In this document: piece after piece, positions 12,301 to 24,409 of the stretch
Numbering within the stretch: the first letter of the stretch is position 1
How the letters are laid out: every line of letters starts with the position of its first letter
Source: Mesotaenium endlicherianum
Lineage: Eukaryota; Streptophyta; Zygnematophyceae; Zygnematales; Mesotaeniaceae
NCBI GenBank assembly: GCA_009602735.1
Contig: WELA01007304.1
Coordinates: 68,987 to 132,986 of the forward strand
Length of the DNA stretch: 64,000 nucleotides
Reading direction: 5' to 3'
Notes under the pieces: generated by a model
Told to the model about the DNA's origin: nothing
The model's input: only the letters and a program-made list of their open reading frames with translations
Databases searched by the model: none
Position numbers and translations under genes: made by a program

Positions 12301-15300
12301 GGCCGGCTGATCGGGTGCTTCCTGCCTGCCAGCCTGCCTGTCTGCTCAGCCAGCCCCCCCCAGTGTGTGCCTATGCTCTTCACCGGGCCTGCAGACCGTG
12401 CAGCCATGACATGGCGGGCCAGCCTATGTTAGTATTGGGGTATATGTTCAAAGAAGGTGAACTGCCTGCACCTATGTGTGCGTAACGTATTTGTTTGTGG
12501 GAGTGGGCCCCACCAGATGGAAGCTGATTGAACGCTTTGTCCTCCCAAGATGGTTGGGGATTGATGCATCCGAGGGGGAGAGAGGAAGTTAGTCACATTA
12601 CACTACAATGTTGAAGGCTGGGCTCGCGGGGAGCAGGCTTTGGAAGTGTGCAAGCCTGTGCGTCAGAAGTGACCTAAGATGAACACCCCAATGAAGTGTG
12701 GTAGTAGTAATAGCCGCTGAATATGCCTGACTGGCCTGGCCCTTGATGGTGGCACGCACAGCTAAGGGGGATGCAACGTGCCACCGAGCAGCAATACTAC
12801 AGGGGTCGGCAGGGGGTGACAGCCATCGCTTCTGCTTTTGAGAAACTCCTTGTATGGCCTGCTCATGCTCCTGTCCTGCTCCTGCTCCAGTTGTGGCCAT
12901 GTCACTGCCAGCAAGGTGCCGGTGCGTGCTCATTTGTGGGTTGTAATTATCATTGAGGTACCTGCATATGCACGTGTGCAGGGGGTGTGTGGGCATACAG
13001 GGCATTGATATGGATGGTCGTGCATGTATCCATGTGGGCGCAGGCATGGGTGTGTCCGTCAGTTTCACTGTTTGCGCTCGCACGTGCACGCGCGTGCGCG
13101 CGCATGTGTGCTTGTGTGTGTGTAAGTGTGAGCGCGCGGAAATTCGACTGGCTTTGAGATGCGTGCACGCGCGTGTGTGCATGTGGGCCTGGGCGTGGGC
13201 ATGGACAGGCTGTCTATCCGTGGCTCAGCACACCGTACTGGGACTACCTGACGGACGCGCGTGACTTGAAGGACATCTCCAAAAGCCCCGTGTTCGGGCC
13301 CGACTATTTCGGGAGCGCCCACGGTGATCCCAAAGACAATTTTATAGGTATGGCATCCTCCTCGGCGGCCTCTTACCATCTGCCCTCCTCCCTCTCCCCA
13401 AGCAGCTGTCGTCATTTCTGTTGCCCTCACAATAAGCTTCACATCAGGCAGTGCCATCTCCCAGTGGCCTTGTGTTCAAGTAGGAGGTTTTTGTATGAGC
13501 CTTCAGCGCCCCAGTTGGATACAATTTAGGAAGGGTAGAGGTGTTGAAGGGCCAGACCATCTATGGCAATTGTCGTGGGTGTATCTGGCGGGAGAACTAG
13601 GACCAGAATGAGGAGGCAGGAGGAGTGAGGTGCAGTGCCTGCTGTGGGATCGGGCGCAGTGAAGGATGGGCCCTTTGCGTACTGGAAGGTTCCGCACGGA
13701 GAGGAGGCGGAGTTCTGGGCCACGCGCACGTGGAACCAGCTAGGGCCCAGCAACATGATCAACCCCTACGGCTACCTGCGCGGGTACCCCCACCCCCCCC
13801 CACCCCCCCGAGCCCATTCCGCATTTCCATCGGTGCAGCCAGCGTGCCAGAGAGACGCTCGTGACAGCGTGATAGGACTCGGTAGTCTAGTTTTATGTTC
13901 GGCGTCAGGACTTTTCGGGAATGTTTATTCACTCCTAGCATTATCGTCAGCACTAGGAAGAGAATTTGTACTACTAATCTGCTCGACATGAAGCTGAATG
14001 CAGCGGCAATGCATGCGCTCTCGGAGCTCTCGCTCCTTGCCGTATCCTCTGCTCTCCTCTCTTGTGTGCAGCGAGTGCTTCCCGAGATGATCTTGATGAT
14101 TCCTGCTCATGGGATGTCCTGCTCTGCTGCTGCTCTGCCTCTGCCACGTGCACACGCGCGTGTGCATGCAGGAAGGACAACCTGGCCAACTGGCCCTACA
14201 TGGCGCGCATTGCTGGCACGCAGATGCCGCTGTCCACCATCGAGGACTGGAAGCGGTGTCAGAACGTGTCCAGCGTGGGGGAGTACGTGGCCTGCCTCGA
14301 CTACTCCAGTGAGTGCTCTGCTCTGCGCTGCTCCGTCTCCTTGTTTGCTCTCACTGAGCGCATCCACTCACACATTACACCCAGAAAAGCAAGCTCATTG
14401 GGTGGGACCAGAGGCTGAGCTGCAAGCATGACCTGGCATGGCTTGACTTGCCCTGACCTGGCCGTTCGCCACCTCAGACTGCCCTCATGTTGCTGTTACT
14501 GCTGCTCCTCCTCTTGTGTTCTGATTGTTTTGCAGTTTCAGTCCCAGTGTTGAACTTTTGCAAGCATTGCTGTGTGTTAGTCAGTCGCTTGTTGGTCGAG
14601 CTCCAACGGGGAGGGAAGTGCAGTTCCATATTCGTGCATGCAACAAATTGTCACGAGTGACTGCCAGCTGGAGGCCAGCAGCTAGCAGGAGAGCGTGAAA
14701 AGTGTGGGGGAAGCCAAGACAATTTGAACCCCCAGGATTTATCCCATGGTTTTATGCTGGCCCTCACCGGGGACGAGAGGGGCAGGGGAGGTAAGCTGCT
14801 GAATGGATATATGCTCCTCCGAGTCATGGCACGCTAGCACGCTTCGCGAACAGTTGCAAAACGTACTCCGTGTTGACAAATGAAGCGCCAGAGCTGGAGA
14901 GAGAACAAACAAGTGGGTCCATGCACGGTGTTGGCGGTGCCGGGGACACGCAGGCACGCACCCGTGGCCGCATCTGATCATTGGGGGCATGGGCGGCAAG
15001 CCGGGGTTCCCGGACGTGGCCAACATGCTCAACTGCTCGCACCTGCCGGGCAAGCAGTGCCCCATGACGTACGCGTCCGTGACGGCGCGCGCCACCGCCT
15101 TCCGCACCACGCAGTACAAGGAGGGCTGCATCCGTTGCGACAAGCGCTGCACGCGCCTGGACCAGCCCATGGAGGAATGCGCCTGCGAGTGCGTCGAGGA
15201 GGTAGGTGGCGCCCTCTCCCCCCCCCTCTCTCCCCCCCCCCCTCCTTTATTCCTCCCTTTCATTAACTGTCGGTTCCCAGCCCTTGCTCTTGCTCTCTCT

Positions 15301-15312
15301 TTCTTTCTGCCC

Positions 15313-15361
<49 letters not shown>

Positions 15362-15882
15362 NNNNNNNNNNNNNNNNNNNNNNNNNNNNNNNNNNNNNNN
15401 NNNNNNNNNNNNNNNNNNNNNNNNNNNNNNNNNNNNNNNNNNNNNNNNNNNNNNNNNNNNNNNNNNNNNNNNNNNNNNNNNNNNNNNNNNNNNNNNNNNN
15501 NNNNNNNNNNNNNNNNNNNNNNNNNNNNNNNNNNNNNNNNNNNNNNNNNNNNNNNNNNNNNNNNNNNNNNNNNNNNNNNNNNNNNNNNNNNNNNNNNNNN
15601 NNNNNNNNNNNNNNNNNNNNNNNNNNNNNNNNNNNNNNNNNNNNNNNNNNNNNNNNNNNNNNNNNNNNNNNNNNNNNNNNNNNNNNNNNNNNNNNNNNNN
15701 NNNNNNNNNNNNNNNNNNNNNNNNNNNNNNNNNNNNNNNNNNNNNNNNNNNNNNNNNNNNNNNNNNNNNNNNNNNNNNNNNNNNNNNNNNNNNNNNNNNN
15801 NNNNNNNNNNNNNNNNNNNNNNNNNNNNNNNNNNNNNNNNNNNNNNNNNNNNNNNNNNNNNNNNNNNNNNNNNNNNNNNNNN

Positions 15883-15935
<53 letters not shown>

Positions 15936-17583
15936 GAGAGAGAGCATCTTCCTTAGGTGGGACGCACACATGCCTCAAGCCGTGTCTGAGGCACGTGGCA
16001 ACGGTGGTGCGGGTTCAGGAGTCAGCCCTCCGGGATAGGTGGACTGCCCGGGGGCCTGCCACTGATTATTGCCCATTGGTGCTGCTGGAGGTCTGGCAGA
16101 TGCTCTACGTTTTGCTGGTGCAGAACTTGCTTGTGTCGCCGTCTCACTTTTCGCGACCACCTCCAGTGCCCTCTCAGTGCCGTTGAGAAACTGGGATGTC
16201 ACAAGTTTGTTGTGCTGGCAGAGAGTGCAAGGGCAGTATAATGGCTCATTTAGTGCCACTCACACTCTTCTGGGCAAAGAGGCCATCGAGCTGATGACAC
16301 TTCAGAAATCTCAGCATGCTCCAAACGCTGAAGGGATTTGTGGTCAGGCTAGGGGACTTTTGGCTGGTCCTCTTAGCAGTTGGTTCTGCATAGGTGGCAC
16401 AATGTGCGTGTGTGTGCTCTGTTTTAAGGTGCCTGTGTATGTGCTGTGGTGGGGCATGCAGTACCCGCGCTGCGACCCCAAGCACATGTTCACGCGCACG
16501 CTGCGCAAGTTCTACCTCGCGGAGGCCATGCCTGACTTCATGGAGCCCAAGTTTGACTGGGCTGCCTTCGGCCTCTGCCCCAAGCCGCAGACATATGGCG
16601 AAATGTTTGGTGAGTTCCCCGCTCACACCATCCCCCCTTTCCCCCCGTCTCACTAGCTCTTCTCTTCTGCTGCACACATCCGTGCCTTCTCATCTGCAAG
16701 CACACATGCTCGCGCAAGCGGGGTTTATTGCAAATCCTGCTTCCTGAAGTGTTGTCTGCAAGGAGTTTGGTTCTTGTGGGTCTTTCCATTGGCGATCTGT
16801 GAAGCACCCATGCTTGCAGGCGGACAACCTTCATCCAGTCCTAATTTAACTGCATGGATTGAAGCGCAAACACACGCATCTGTGCCGTGTGCATGTGCAC
16901 GGACGCCAGTCTAGAAGCTGTGAAAATGATACCTACTCTTGTGCTCTTGTGCTCTTGAGCAGAGTATAGTGTGCTCCGCTGTTATTCTTGTCTTTTATTT
17001 AATCATCGTACAATAGAGCGTGTCACGTGGAGCAGCACAAGGCAGCTCTGTTGTGTCCTTTGTCCTGAGCACCTTTTAGGGGGGGTGACTATACGAGTGC
17101 TGAAAAATGAGTGGCTAATTTGACAGAGGTCGTGTGCAGCAGCTGACAGGGTGCTACGGACCACGGATTATGTGTGCAGACTTGGCAGTCGCGTCACACG
17201 ATCCAATCTTTTGGCCTCACCACACCAACGTCGACAGATTGACAACGTCGTGGAGGAAAGTGCATCCCGGTAACTGGGAAGACAAGGGTTTCACATATCC
17301 CAGCAAAGACAACAACAAGTACCCGGACTATCTGTCTGTGAAGAACATACTGAACGAGTCGGATCCTTATCCAGATGTCTTTCCACCAGGCAACCACAAC
17401 CCGTCAGGGTTCTGCCCGGGGCACGGTCTGTATGATGAATTGCTGAAGGGCGGCTTTGTGGGCGTGTTCAAGAACCTTCCAAGCAGCCATCCCCACACCA
17501 ATTTGGAGGTGTTGACAACGTTCGATGATGAAATTCTATCTCCTCATGCTGCGGACTATATTTATGACCAGTACGAGGCGTGA
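9369..17583 (+). CDS. Membrane-anchored tyrosinase-family (type 3 copper) oxidase, 11 exons
   Basis: Exons: 9369-9536, 9829-9960, 10489-10692, 11345-11487, 12148-12289, 13209-13347, 13660-13783, 14172-14308, 14954-15201, 16462-16609, 17129-17583. All phases agree and the sum is 2040 bases (679 residues plus TGA). Residues about 14-34 are a hydrophobic signal anchor. Residues 57-168 form an N-terminal region I do not recognise. The tyrosinase core starts with RREIRDMAPEDRAAWIDAIK. Copper A is GHFGPAFITYHRAYILEFE (H242, H251; third ligand H227 or H233). Copper B is HPWPH (H399, H403) plus SHDPIFWPHHTNVDR (H559). Such enzymes oxidise phenols to quinones; the anchor suggests a secretory or surface location. 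Odd: about 155 residues with 12 cysteines separate HPWPH from the last histidine, where relatives have a few tens. Exon 1 and the acceptors of exons 10 and 11 are the least certain parts. Confidence 0.85.
15316..15944. repeat. (GA)n microsatellite with a 521-base assembly gap (15362-15882)
   Basis: A perfect GA dinucleotide tract runs into a run of N and emerges on the far side with one interruption (GATAG). It lies in the intron between the HPWPH-encoding exon and the next exon of the tyrosinase-like gene. True length is unknown. Long open frames reported through it are artefacts of translating N and GA repeats. Confidence 0.95.
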
Positions 17584-17911
17584 GGCGCGTTCCTGTCATG
17601 AATTTTCATTTTTTTTTGGCTCCATATTGCCAGTAGAGGAAAGTACGAAGGCAGTTCACTACAGCCACAAGCTAGTAGTGCACCGCTTTGGAGTGTTATA
17701 TATTTATCCATCATTGTAATTTGAGCACATACATAATCTGAAGTGCTTTTTATATAGGGACACGTGTGTATCTTTTCGCGTGAAATGCGGGTTCAGAGTG
17801 GATTAGTCCGTGCAATAGGTGCGTGTAATAAGTTCATGAATTAAACAAATCAGGAAATGTAAGTGCCCTTTGTTGTGCCACGTGTGAGTGGCATCGTCAT
17901 TTACTATTGAC
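17584..17911. other. 3' flank of the tyrosinase-like gene
   Basis: Presumed 3' untranslated region and spacer. It is AT-rich and carries no coding motif. It ends where the ~355-bp tandem repeat starts. Confidence 0.4.
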
Positions 17912-19214
17912 CGCGTCCCGCTTGACTACTTGCCAATGGTGCCAATTTAAGTCCTCAAAATAGAGTTCAGGCTGTTTTGTCACTGCACCATTGTAACGCA
18001 TCCTCAGCACGCCCAACAGACCTTGTCTAGTCACCAAGATATTGGGGCCTGCCGGGGAGTCCGCAAAACCAATTTGGGCTGCCAAGGTTATTTTGTCTTT
18101 GCGCCATTGCAACAGATCCTCGGCAAGCCCCATAGACCCTGTCTCGCCAGTAAGAGGTTGGGACTTGCCGGGGCGGACTTCTTGACAATACAGCGCGGTT
18201 GGACCTTCATCAGGCTAGGACCCCAGTAGAAGACCGTTTGGCGCAAGGGACGTGTTGGCCTTGAATTCTTGAGTATGTGTGGGAGCTTGAGCTTTTGGTC
18301 CGATCGTGCACCTATGCTGTTCCGCTTGGCCCTCGGCAACGCAAATGCCGTGCGCAGCAAACCTGATTTCAGACCTTGCACTCGTTGGCGGTGCCGAGGT
18401 GAGTCCGCAAAACCATTTTTTGGCCTGCCAAGGCAGTTTTTCCTCCACGCCATTGCCAGCAATCCTTGCAAGCCCAACAGAATCTATCTCGCCAGGAAGG
18501 GATGGAGGCCTGCTGGAGCGGACTTCTTGACGACACCGCACGGTTGGACCTTTGTCGGGCTGGGCCCCCATTTGGGGACTGTTCAGCAGAAGAGCCGTGT
18601 TGTCCTTGAGTTCTTGGGTATGTATGAGGGCATGCGCTTGTGGGCAGGCCTTGCACTTATGGTGTTCCGCTTGGCCCTTGGCAACACAAAATGCTGCAAG
18701 CGGCAGCCTTGACTTTTGACCCCGTCCCGCCTGATTTCTTGCCGACGGTGCCGAGTTAAGTCCGCAAAATATTTTTTTTGGGCCAATTAAGGCAACTAAG
18801 TCTCAGCACCGTTGCGACATATCCTCTGCAAGCCCAACAGACACTGTTTGGCCAAGAAGAGAGTGGGGCCTGCCGGGGCGGAGTTTACAACGACACGGCG
18901 CAGTCGGAACTTTGTCGGGCAGGACAACCATATGGGGACCCCACCATTTGGGGGCCGTTCGGCGGAAGGGGCGTGTTGGCCCTAAATTCTCAGGTATGTG
19001 TGAGGGCTGGAGCTTGTGGGCATGCCTTGCACCTACGCTGTTCCACTGGGCCCTTGGTGACGCAAAATGCCGTGAGCAGCAAAATTGACTTGTGACCTTC
19101 ACCTAACTAATTTCTCGTTGACGGTACCGAGTTGAGTCCTTGCTCAAATTTTGGCCCGTCAAGGCAGATTTTTCTCTATGCAATCGCAACGGATTCTTGG
19201 CAGTGCCAACAGAC
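17912..19214 (+). repeat. Tandem repeat, period about 346-376 bp, roughly 3.5 copies
   Basis: The anchor GCAAGCCCAACAGA and its variants recur at about 18123, 18469, 18828 and 19199. A second anchor, GTGCCGAGTTAAGTCCGCA, recurs near 18391, 18748 and 19124. The first copy carries an internal deletion (two anchors only about 120 bp apart near 18004 and 18123). Copies are clearly diverged from each other. The last copy is cut at 19214, where the copia LTR begins, so the retroelement inserted into, or is fused to, this array. Open frames within it are not conserved between copies and look non-coding. Confidence 0.8.
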
Positions 19215-19606
19215 TGTTGAAAATTGTCCTTCGCCGTGTCTCTCGCTTACTTGTGGCAAGGCAACCACATCAACCAAAACTCATTCACAACACATCAACG
19301 ATCATATACGACACTGAGGAGCTCTCCCTTACATTTGCTCAACTCATTTTCTCTTGATCTCAAGTGTACTCTTACACAGCCTCTCTGCCTCTCTATATTC
19401 ACAATCTTGGCTGCCTGACTACCTTGAGCTCATCGACGCCCTAGTCACCCAATCCCTACATATCAACACTTATACCCAAACGTTGATTGGGCTCGGCTAG
19501 CTTACACACAGACCAACTGCCACATGTGTATACTTGTCTACTCATTGCATCACACCCATATACATACATACAAGGAAAATAGAGCTAGGACAGCCTAGAT
19601 TCAACA
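19215..19606 (-). repeat. 3' LTR of the copia fossil
   Basis: 392 bp, bounded by TGTTGAA at one end and TTCAACA at the other, the inverted TG...CA ends expected of an LTR. Immediately inside (19607 onward, read on the minus strand) is a polypurine stretch that would prime plus-strand synthesis. Confidence 0.85.
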
Positions 19607-22600
19607 CCCCTCTTAGTTTCTACTTTATTTGTCTCTGAGCTCTCTCAATCCAAGCATCTTAGCACATCATTTGTGCTTCACTCTAGGGATTGCCTTTGTC
19701 AAGGCATCAGCCACCATCTTAAACTCTACTTTATTATCTAAAACATACTCTATGCACTTATGATACTAAATGTATGCTTACTTCTGGCATACTCTATGGG
19801 GTTCTTGCCTAGTACAATACAACTTCAACTATCACTCAAAAACACTGTGGGCTTCTTCGCTTGTAGCCCAGGTCCTCCAAAAGCCATCTCAACTACAATG
19901 CCTCTCCCACCACTTGTGAGGCCGCCATGTACTCTGCCTCTATAAAAGAGAAGGCCACCACCTTCTGTCCAGGTCACCACACCCTTAGCCAAAGAAATTG
20001 CATACCCAATTGTAGACCTCCTAGTGTTTATATCTCCTTCCCAGTCTAAGTCACTACATCCCTCTAACCCCAAGCTGTCAGTCCCTCCAATATGCAACCA
20101 CATGTTTGGAGTCCCCTTGAGGTATCTCAAAATCCTTTTCATTGCCTCCTTGTGTGTGTGCAGGCCTTGGGTTCTCCATAAAATTGACTCACTATCTTCA
20201 GAGCACTTGGAGTATTAGGACGCAATACACGCCATCAAATACATAATGCGACCTGCAATCTTCCTCATTAGCACTTGAAACATCATTTCCCACTTAGACT
20301 CCTCCTTAGCACACATGGTCAAGCTCAATTTGTGCTCAAGATCAAGGGGCACATTGAGAAGCTTACAACCCACAATATCAAACCTCTCCAACAACATTTG
20401 CAAGTAGGCTAGCTGTCCCAGCATCACGGTCCTCTTGGCCCTATCTCTCCTCACCTGAATGCTAAGCATAAACTCTCTCTCCCAGGGCTTTCATAGCAAA
20501 GGCACAGCTCAGAGCATCCTTCACCTCTTGCACCTTCCACCATCTTCTTGCCAACTAGCAGCAGGTCATCAACGTACAACACCAGCATCAACCCTGTCAT
20601 CACCTGCTCCCTTCGTGCAAAGACTGCTGTCAGCGTTGGACTTCACAAAGTCCTCACTTTGGAGAAACGAGTCTATCTTAGCTGGTTTTACATTTTTGGA
20701 GACTGCTTCAACCCATGTAGGGACTTGGTCAGCTTACACAACTTCTTGGGCAATTTCTCATCAACAAATTCCTTAGGCTACTCCATGTAGACCTCCTCCT
20801 CTAGCTCTCCATATAGAATTGTAGTCCTTACATCCATCTAATGCAACTCCATGTCCTCCACCGCAACAATTTGAGCCACCACCCTCACTATGGCAATCTT
20901 GGCAATTGGTACAAAGGTCTCATGATATTTCTTGCCCTTTGACTGACAGTAGCCCTTTGCCACAAACCCGGCCTTGTACATGTCCACTGATCCATCTACC
21001 TTTCTCTTCTTCTACCTGCCTCTTATACACTTCTTGGCACTTGCCAGGTGGCAACTCCCAGGTCCCACGTCTCGTTCATGGCCAGTGACTACTTTTCTTC
21101 CATTGAGGCCTTCCTCCAATTCTCTGCCTCGTTGCAGTCTCATATGTAATAGGCTCAGCTCAGACTCATCTACTACATAGGCCACTTCACACTCAATTGC
21201 ATCCTCCTCAGCCATGGATTCAGCCACCATTACATACTCGTCAAAGCCAAATCTGGCCGGTGGCACACTCACTCTCCTGAATTGCCTATGAGAGCCATGG
21301 CTCTCTCCACTGGTGGATGTTGCTTCTCCAACTGGTGACCTAAGTAGAGCTTCCCTCAGCTCCCTCTGACACTGCTAGATCCTTACCATCTAGTCTCCTT
21401 AATTGCCTCTCCTTGGGTGCTGCTGTCACTCGAGGTCTAGGACTTGTTCTCATCCCAATGTACTCGACCTCGTCATGAGAGTGAGAGGCAACTCCCTCTT
21501 GCTTAGTACTCCGCTACTCCTCTTGATCTTGAGCAGCTTGTTGTAGCACCCCTAGCTTCCCTTGAGGCTTCAGCTCCAACTATTGGCACTGTCTGCATTG
21601 CAGTTTGAGATCAAGGCTCCACCTTGCTTTTCTCCTCTCCTTTTGGCACAATCTCCTCATAGTGCATAGAACTGCAAGAATCCAATAATTTCTTGTAAAA
21701 GACCACGCCTCTCCTCACTAAGACTTCTTTTGTTCTCATTTTCATCTGTACCCCTTGTTGTTGGTGCCATAGCCCATAAACACACATCTCTCCGACTTAA
21801 GCTCCAGCTTATGTCTCTCATCCAAGGATATATGAAATTACACCTCTGCCCCAAAGAGTCTGAGCTCTTGCGCAGAGAGCTTCTTCCCATTCCACACCTC
21901 TTATGCAATCCTTCCACCTTGTGCAGCTAACAACAACGTGGCATTCACAAATGCAACAGTCTTGACAATTTTTTGCCCACAAACTCACGTACTGACCCGA
22001 AGCAAAGATCATACCTTTGGATGCTTCCATGAGCATTTTGTTTTTTCTCTCAGCTTAACCCCGTATAGCTGAGGAGAGTAAGTGATGGTCAGCTTGTGCT
22101 TGATGCCCTCATCTCTGAGAAACTTGTTGAAGTAGCCGTTCACATACTCCAACTCTTTATCAGTCCTCAGGGTCTAGATCTTCTTCCTCAACTCCTTTTC
22201 CTCAGACGCCTTTACTCCCAAAACTTCTCATAGGCCTGGTCCTTTGTCCTCATGAAGTACACCTCAGTCCTCGTGTAGTAGTTATTTGTGATGATAATAT
22301 AGAGTATGTTTCTTGGCTTTCCTGCTGGTACTCTTGCAGGCTCCGATACATGTGAGTGCACCAGCTCCACCACCTCACTAGCTTTGGTGGCTTCTCCCTC
22401 TGGAGTGCTGTTCTTGCCTGCTTTCCCAACTGACATCCTCTGCAACAGTCTAAACTCTGCCCTATGAAGTTTGCTAAGCCTGTGTCCTTGCCCTGTGCCA
22501 TCTGCTTCAAGCTCTGCTCACCCACATGGCCAAGTCTCCGGTGCCAAGGTTGATGTCATTCTCCAACTTCACACCTCCTTGTGCATCTCAAAGACTTGGT

Positions 22601-23625
22601 CCATCACAAATAGAGAAATCTCAATCTGGCACTGAATTTTGAACAGACGGTCTTGCACTCTTGACTTGACAGCTTCCATTAATACTTCACCCTTGTTGTC
22701 CATCACCTGGCAGACACTTCTCGCCAACGTCACTCTGAATGGCTCCCAAAGCTGTAGTCTTCGATTTTAAAAAAAGCGAAATACGAGGCCTGGAGTATGA
22801 CGAACATCTTCCATTGTGAATCTGTGCCTCTTCTTGCAGACCTGAGTCGTACCCTTCTTGTCCCATCCCTTGCAACAATATTTTGTCACCTACTCTAACA
22901 GGCTATGGTGTGCAAGATTTGTAGTCTATCATGACCTCAATCTCTCTTGCATGTGGCATGTCTAGATGCTCCAAAATCTAGATACCAAGCCTCATCATGC
23001 TTATCGCACACTATCGACTCTTCAATAGTGACAGCATTTGCACTTTCCTCAACGGCTCTGAAGGAAGTATTTTCTCTCTCATGGCTGCAACTTCTTGCTA
23101 CATGTCCCCTCTTGTTGCAGTTGAAGCACACTTGTTCTTCGTAGCTCGATGACAAGTGGCCTGTCTTCCCACACACATGGCAATGTCTCTCACTGCTTGC
23201 ACCTCCGTGTCCAACTCCTCTCCCTTGGTATCCTCCTCTGTTGGATCTTGATCTCCTTTGCCGTCCTTCTCCTTTGTGACTTATGCTTGCCACGGTCAGC
23301 TCCTCCATCTGCTCCACATTTTGGTTCCCCCCCATCCGAAACTTTATATCCCCAAATGTGAGCAGGACCTGCTCAAGAGGTGCGCTCTCCTTTGCTATTG
23401 TTGCCAACAGAACCTTCTTGATGAGTAGTTTCAACTCCATATTCTCCATAGTGAGTTATGCATTTGTCAGCACTGAGAGGGAGTTCTTAAAGGTTACAAA
23501 TTTTGGATCCAAACCGTTCAGAGCCTGAATGACTTGATCCTCATGGCCTGCAACTGCATCAAGGGCTTCCAACTTCTCACACAGCTTTCTAATGCGCACA
23601 AAATAGGAATGCACAACTCCTCCCT

Positions 23626-23649
23626 CACCCTGAGAATGGGCAAGGGGCG
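23626..23649 (+). repeat. Left terminal inverted repeat of the DNA transposon
   Basis: 24 bp, identical to the reverse complement of 41223-41246. Just inside, at about 23711-23736, is GGCAGGAAATTACGCCCC, whose core GCAGGAAATTACGC recurs near the other end. Confidence 0.9.
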
Positions 23650-24409
23650 AATCAAAATTTTTGACAGCGTATTTTGCGAGGGCTGGCGCGATTCCAGCTA
23701 ATTTGAAGGCAGGAAATTACGCCCCTCGTTTTTCGCAACCCGGTGGGAAATATGCTCAGCCAGTATGGCTTGTTTTTACGACTACCATTTGACTCGTATC
23801 CCTCCCCGTCGACCGACGGTTATTCTCCCACTCATGTGACATAGTTTCATCCCAATGCTGGGATGTAATACCTTCTTGGCATCCGTTCATTTGGTGTCTT
23901 CCATTAGAGGCATAAACACCACCTACAAATGGGCTGCTTTCCAGCCTTATTATTAGGATGTTGTTTCCCCTCTGTGAAGGGGTGGAAATAAAGCCTCGCT
24001 TGAAAGGGTATATGCACCCGAGATGCATAGCCAGAAATCGATCCATGCACAGGGTGGAAAAATCCTCCAACGTAGTTGCTGTGCCACATAGAGAGAATAA
24101 TGCTCATCAAAATGGAATCTTTTTAAATATATATATAATCCAACAATGTCATCCTTTTACATGCAAAAGGACAAGTGCCTATATACTACTGCAAACACAA
24201 TGTACTTAACCAACAGGTACCTTGCCTGCCACTTGAAGGCATGCAAATGGAACCCATTTAACTACAATCCCTCAATTGATTTCAATAACACAAAAGAATT
24301 ATGCAACCTGGATCGTTGCCCTATATATCTGTACCAGTTGCCCAAAGATTCTACCCATGCACAATGTGCATGTCTTCTCTGACCGCACACTGTGGTCGAG
24401 CATCATGCT

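Noticed and set aside
14739-16186. Several open frames of 240-410 codons across the N gap
   Set aside because: They are made of GA/CT dinucleotide translation and undetermined bases.
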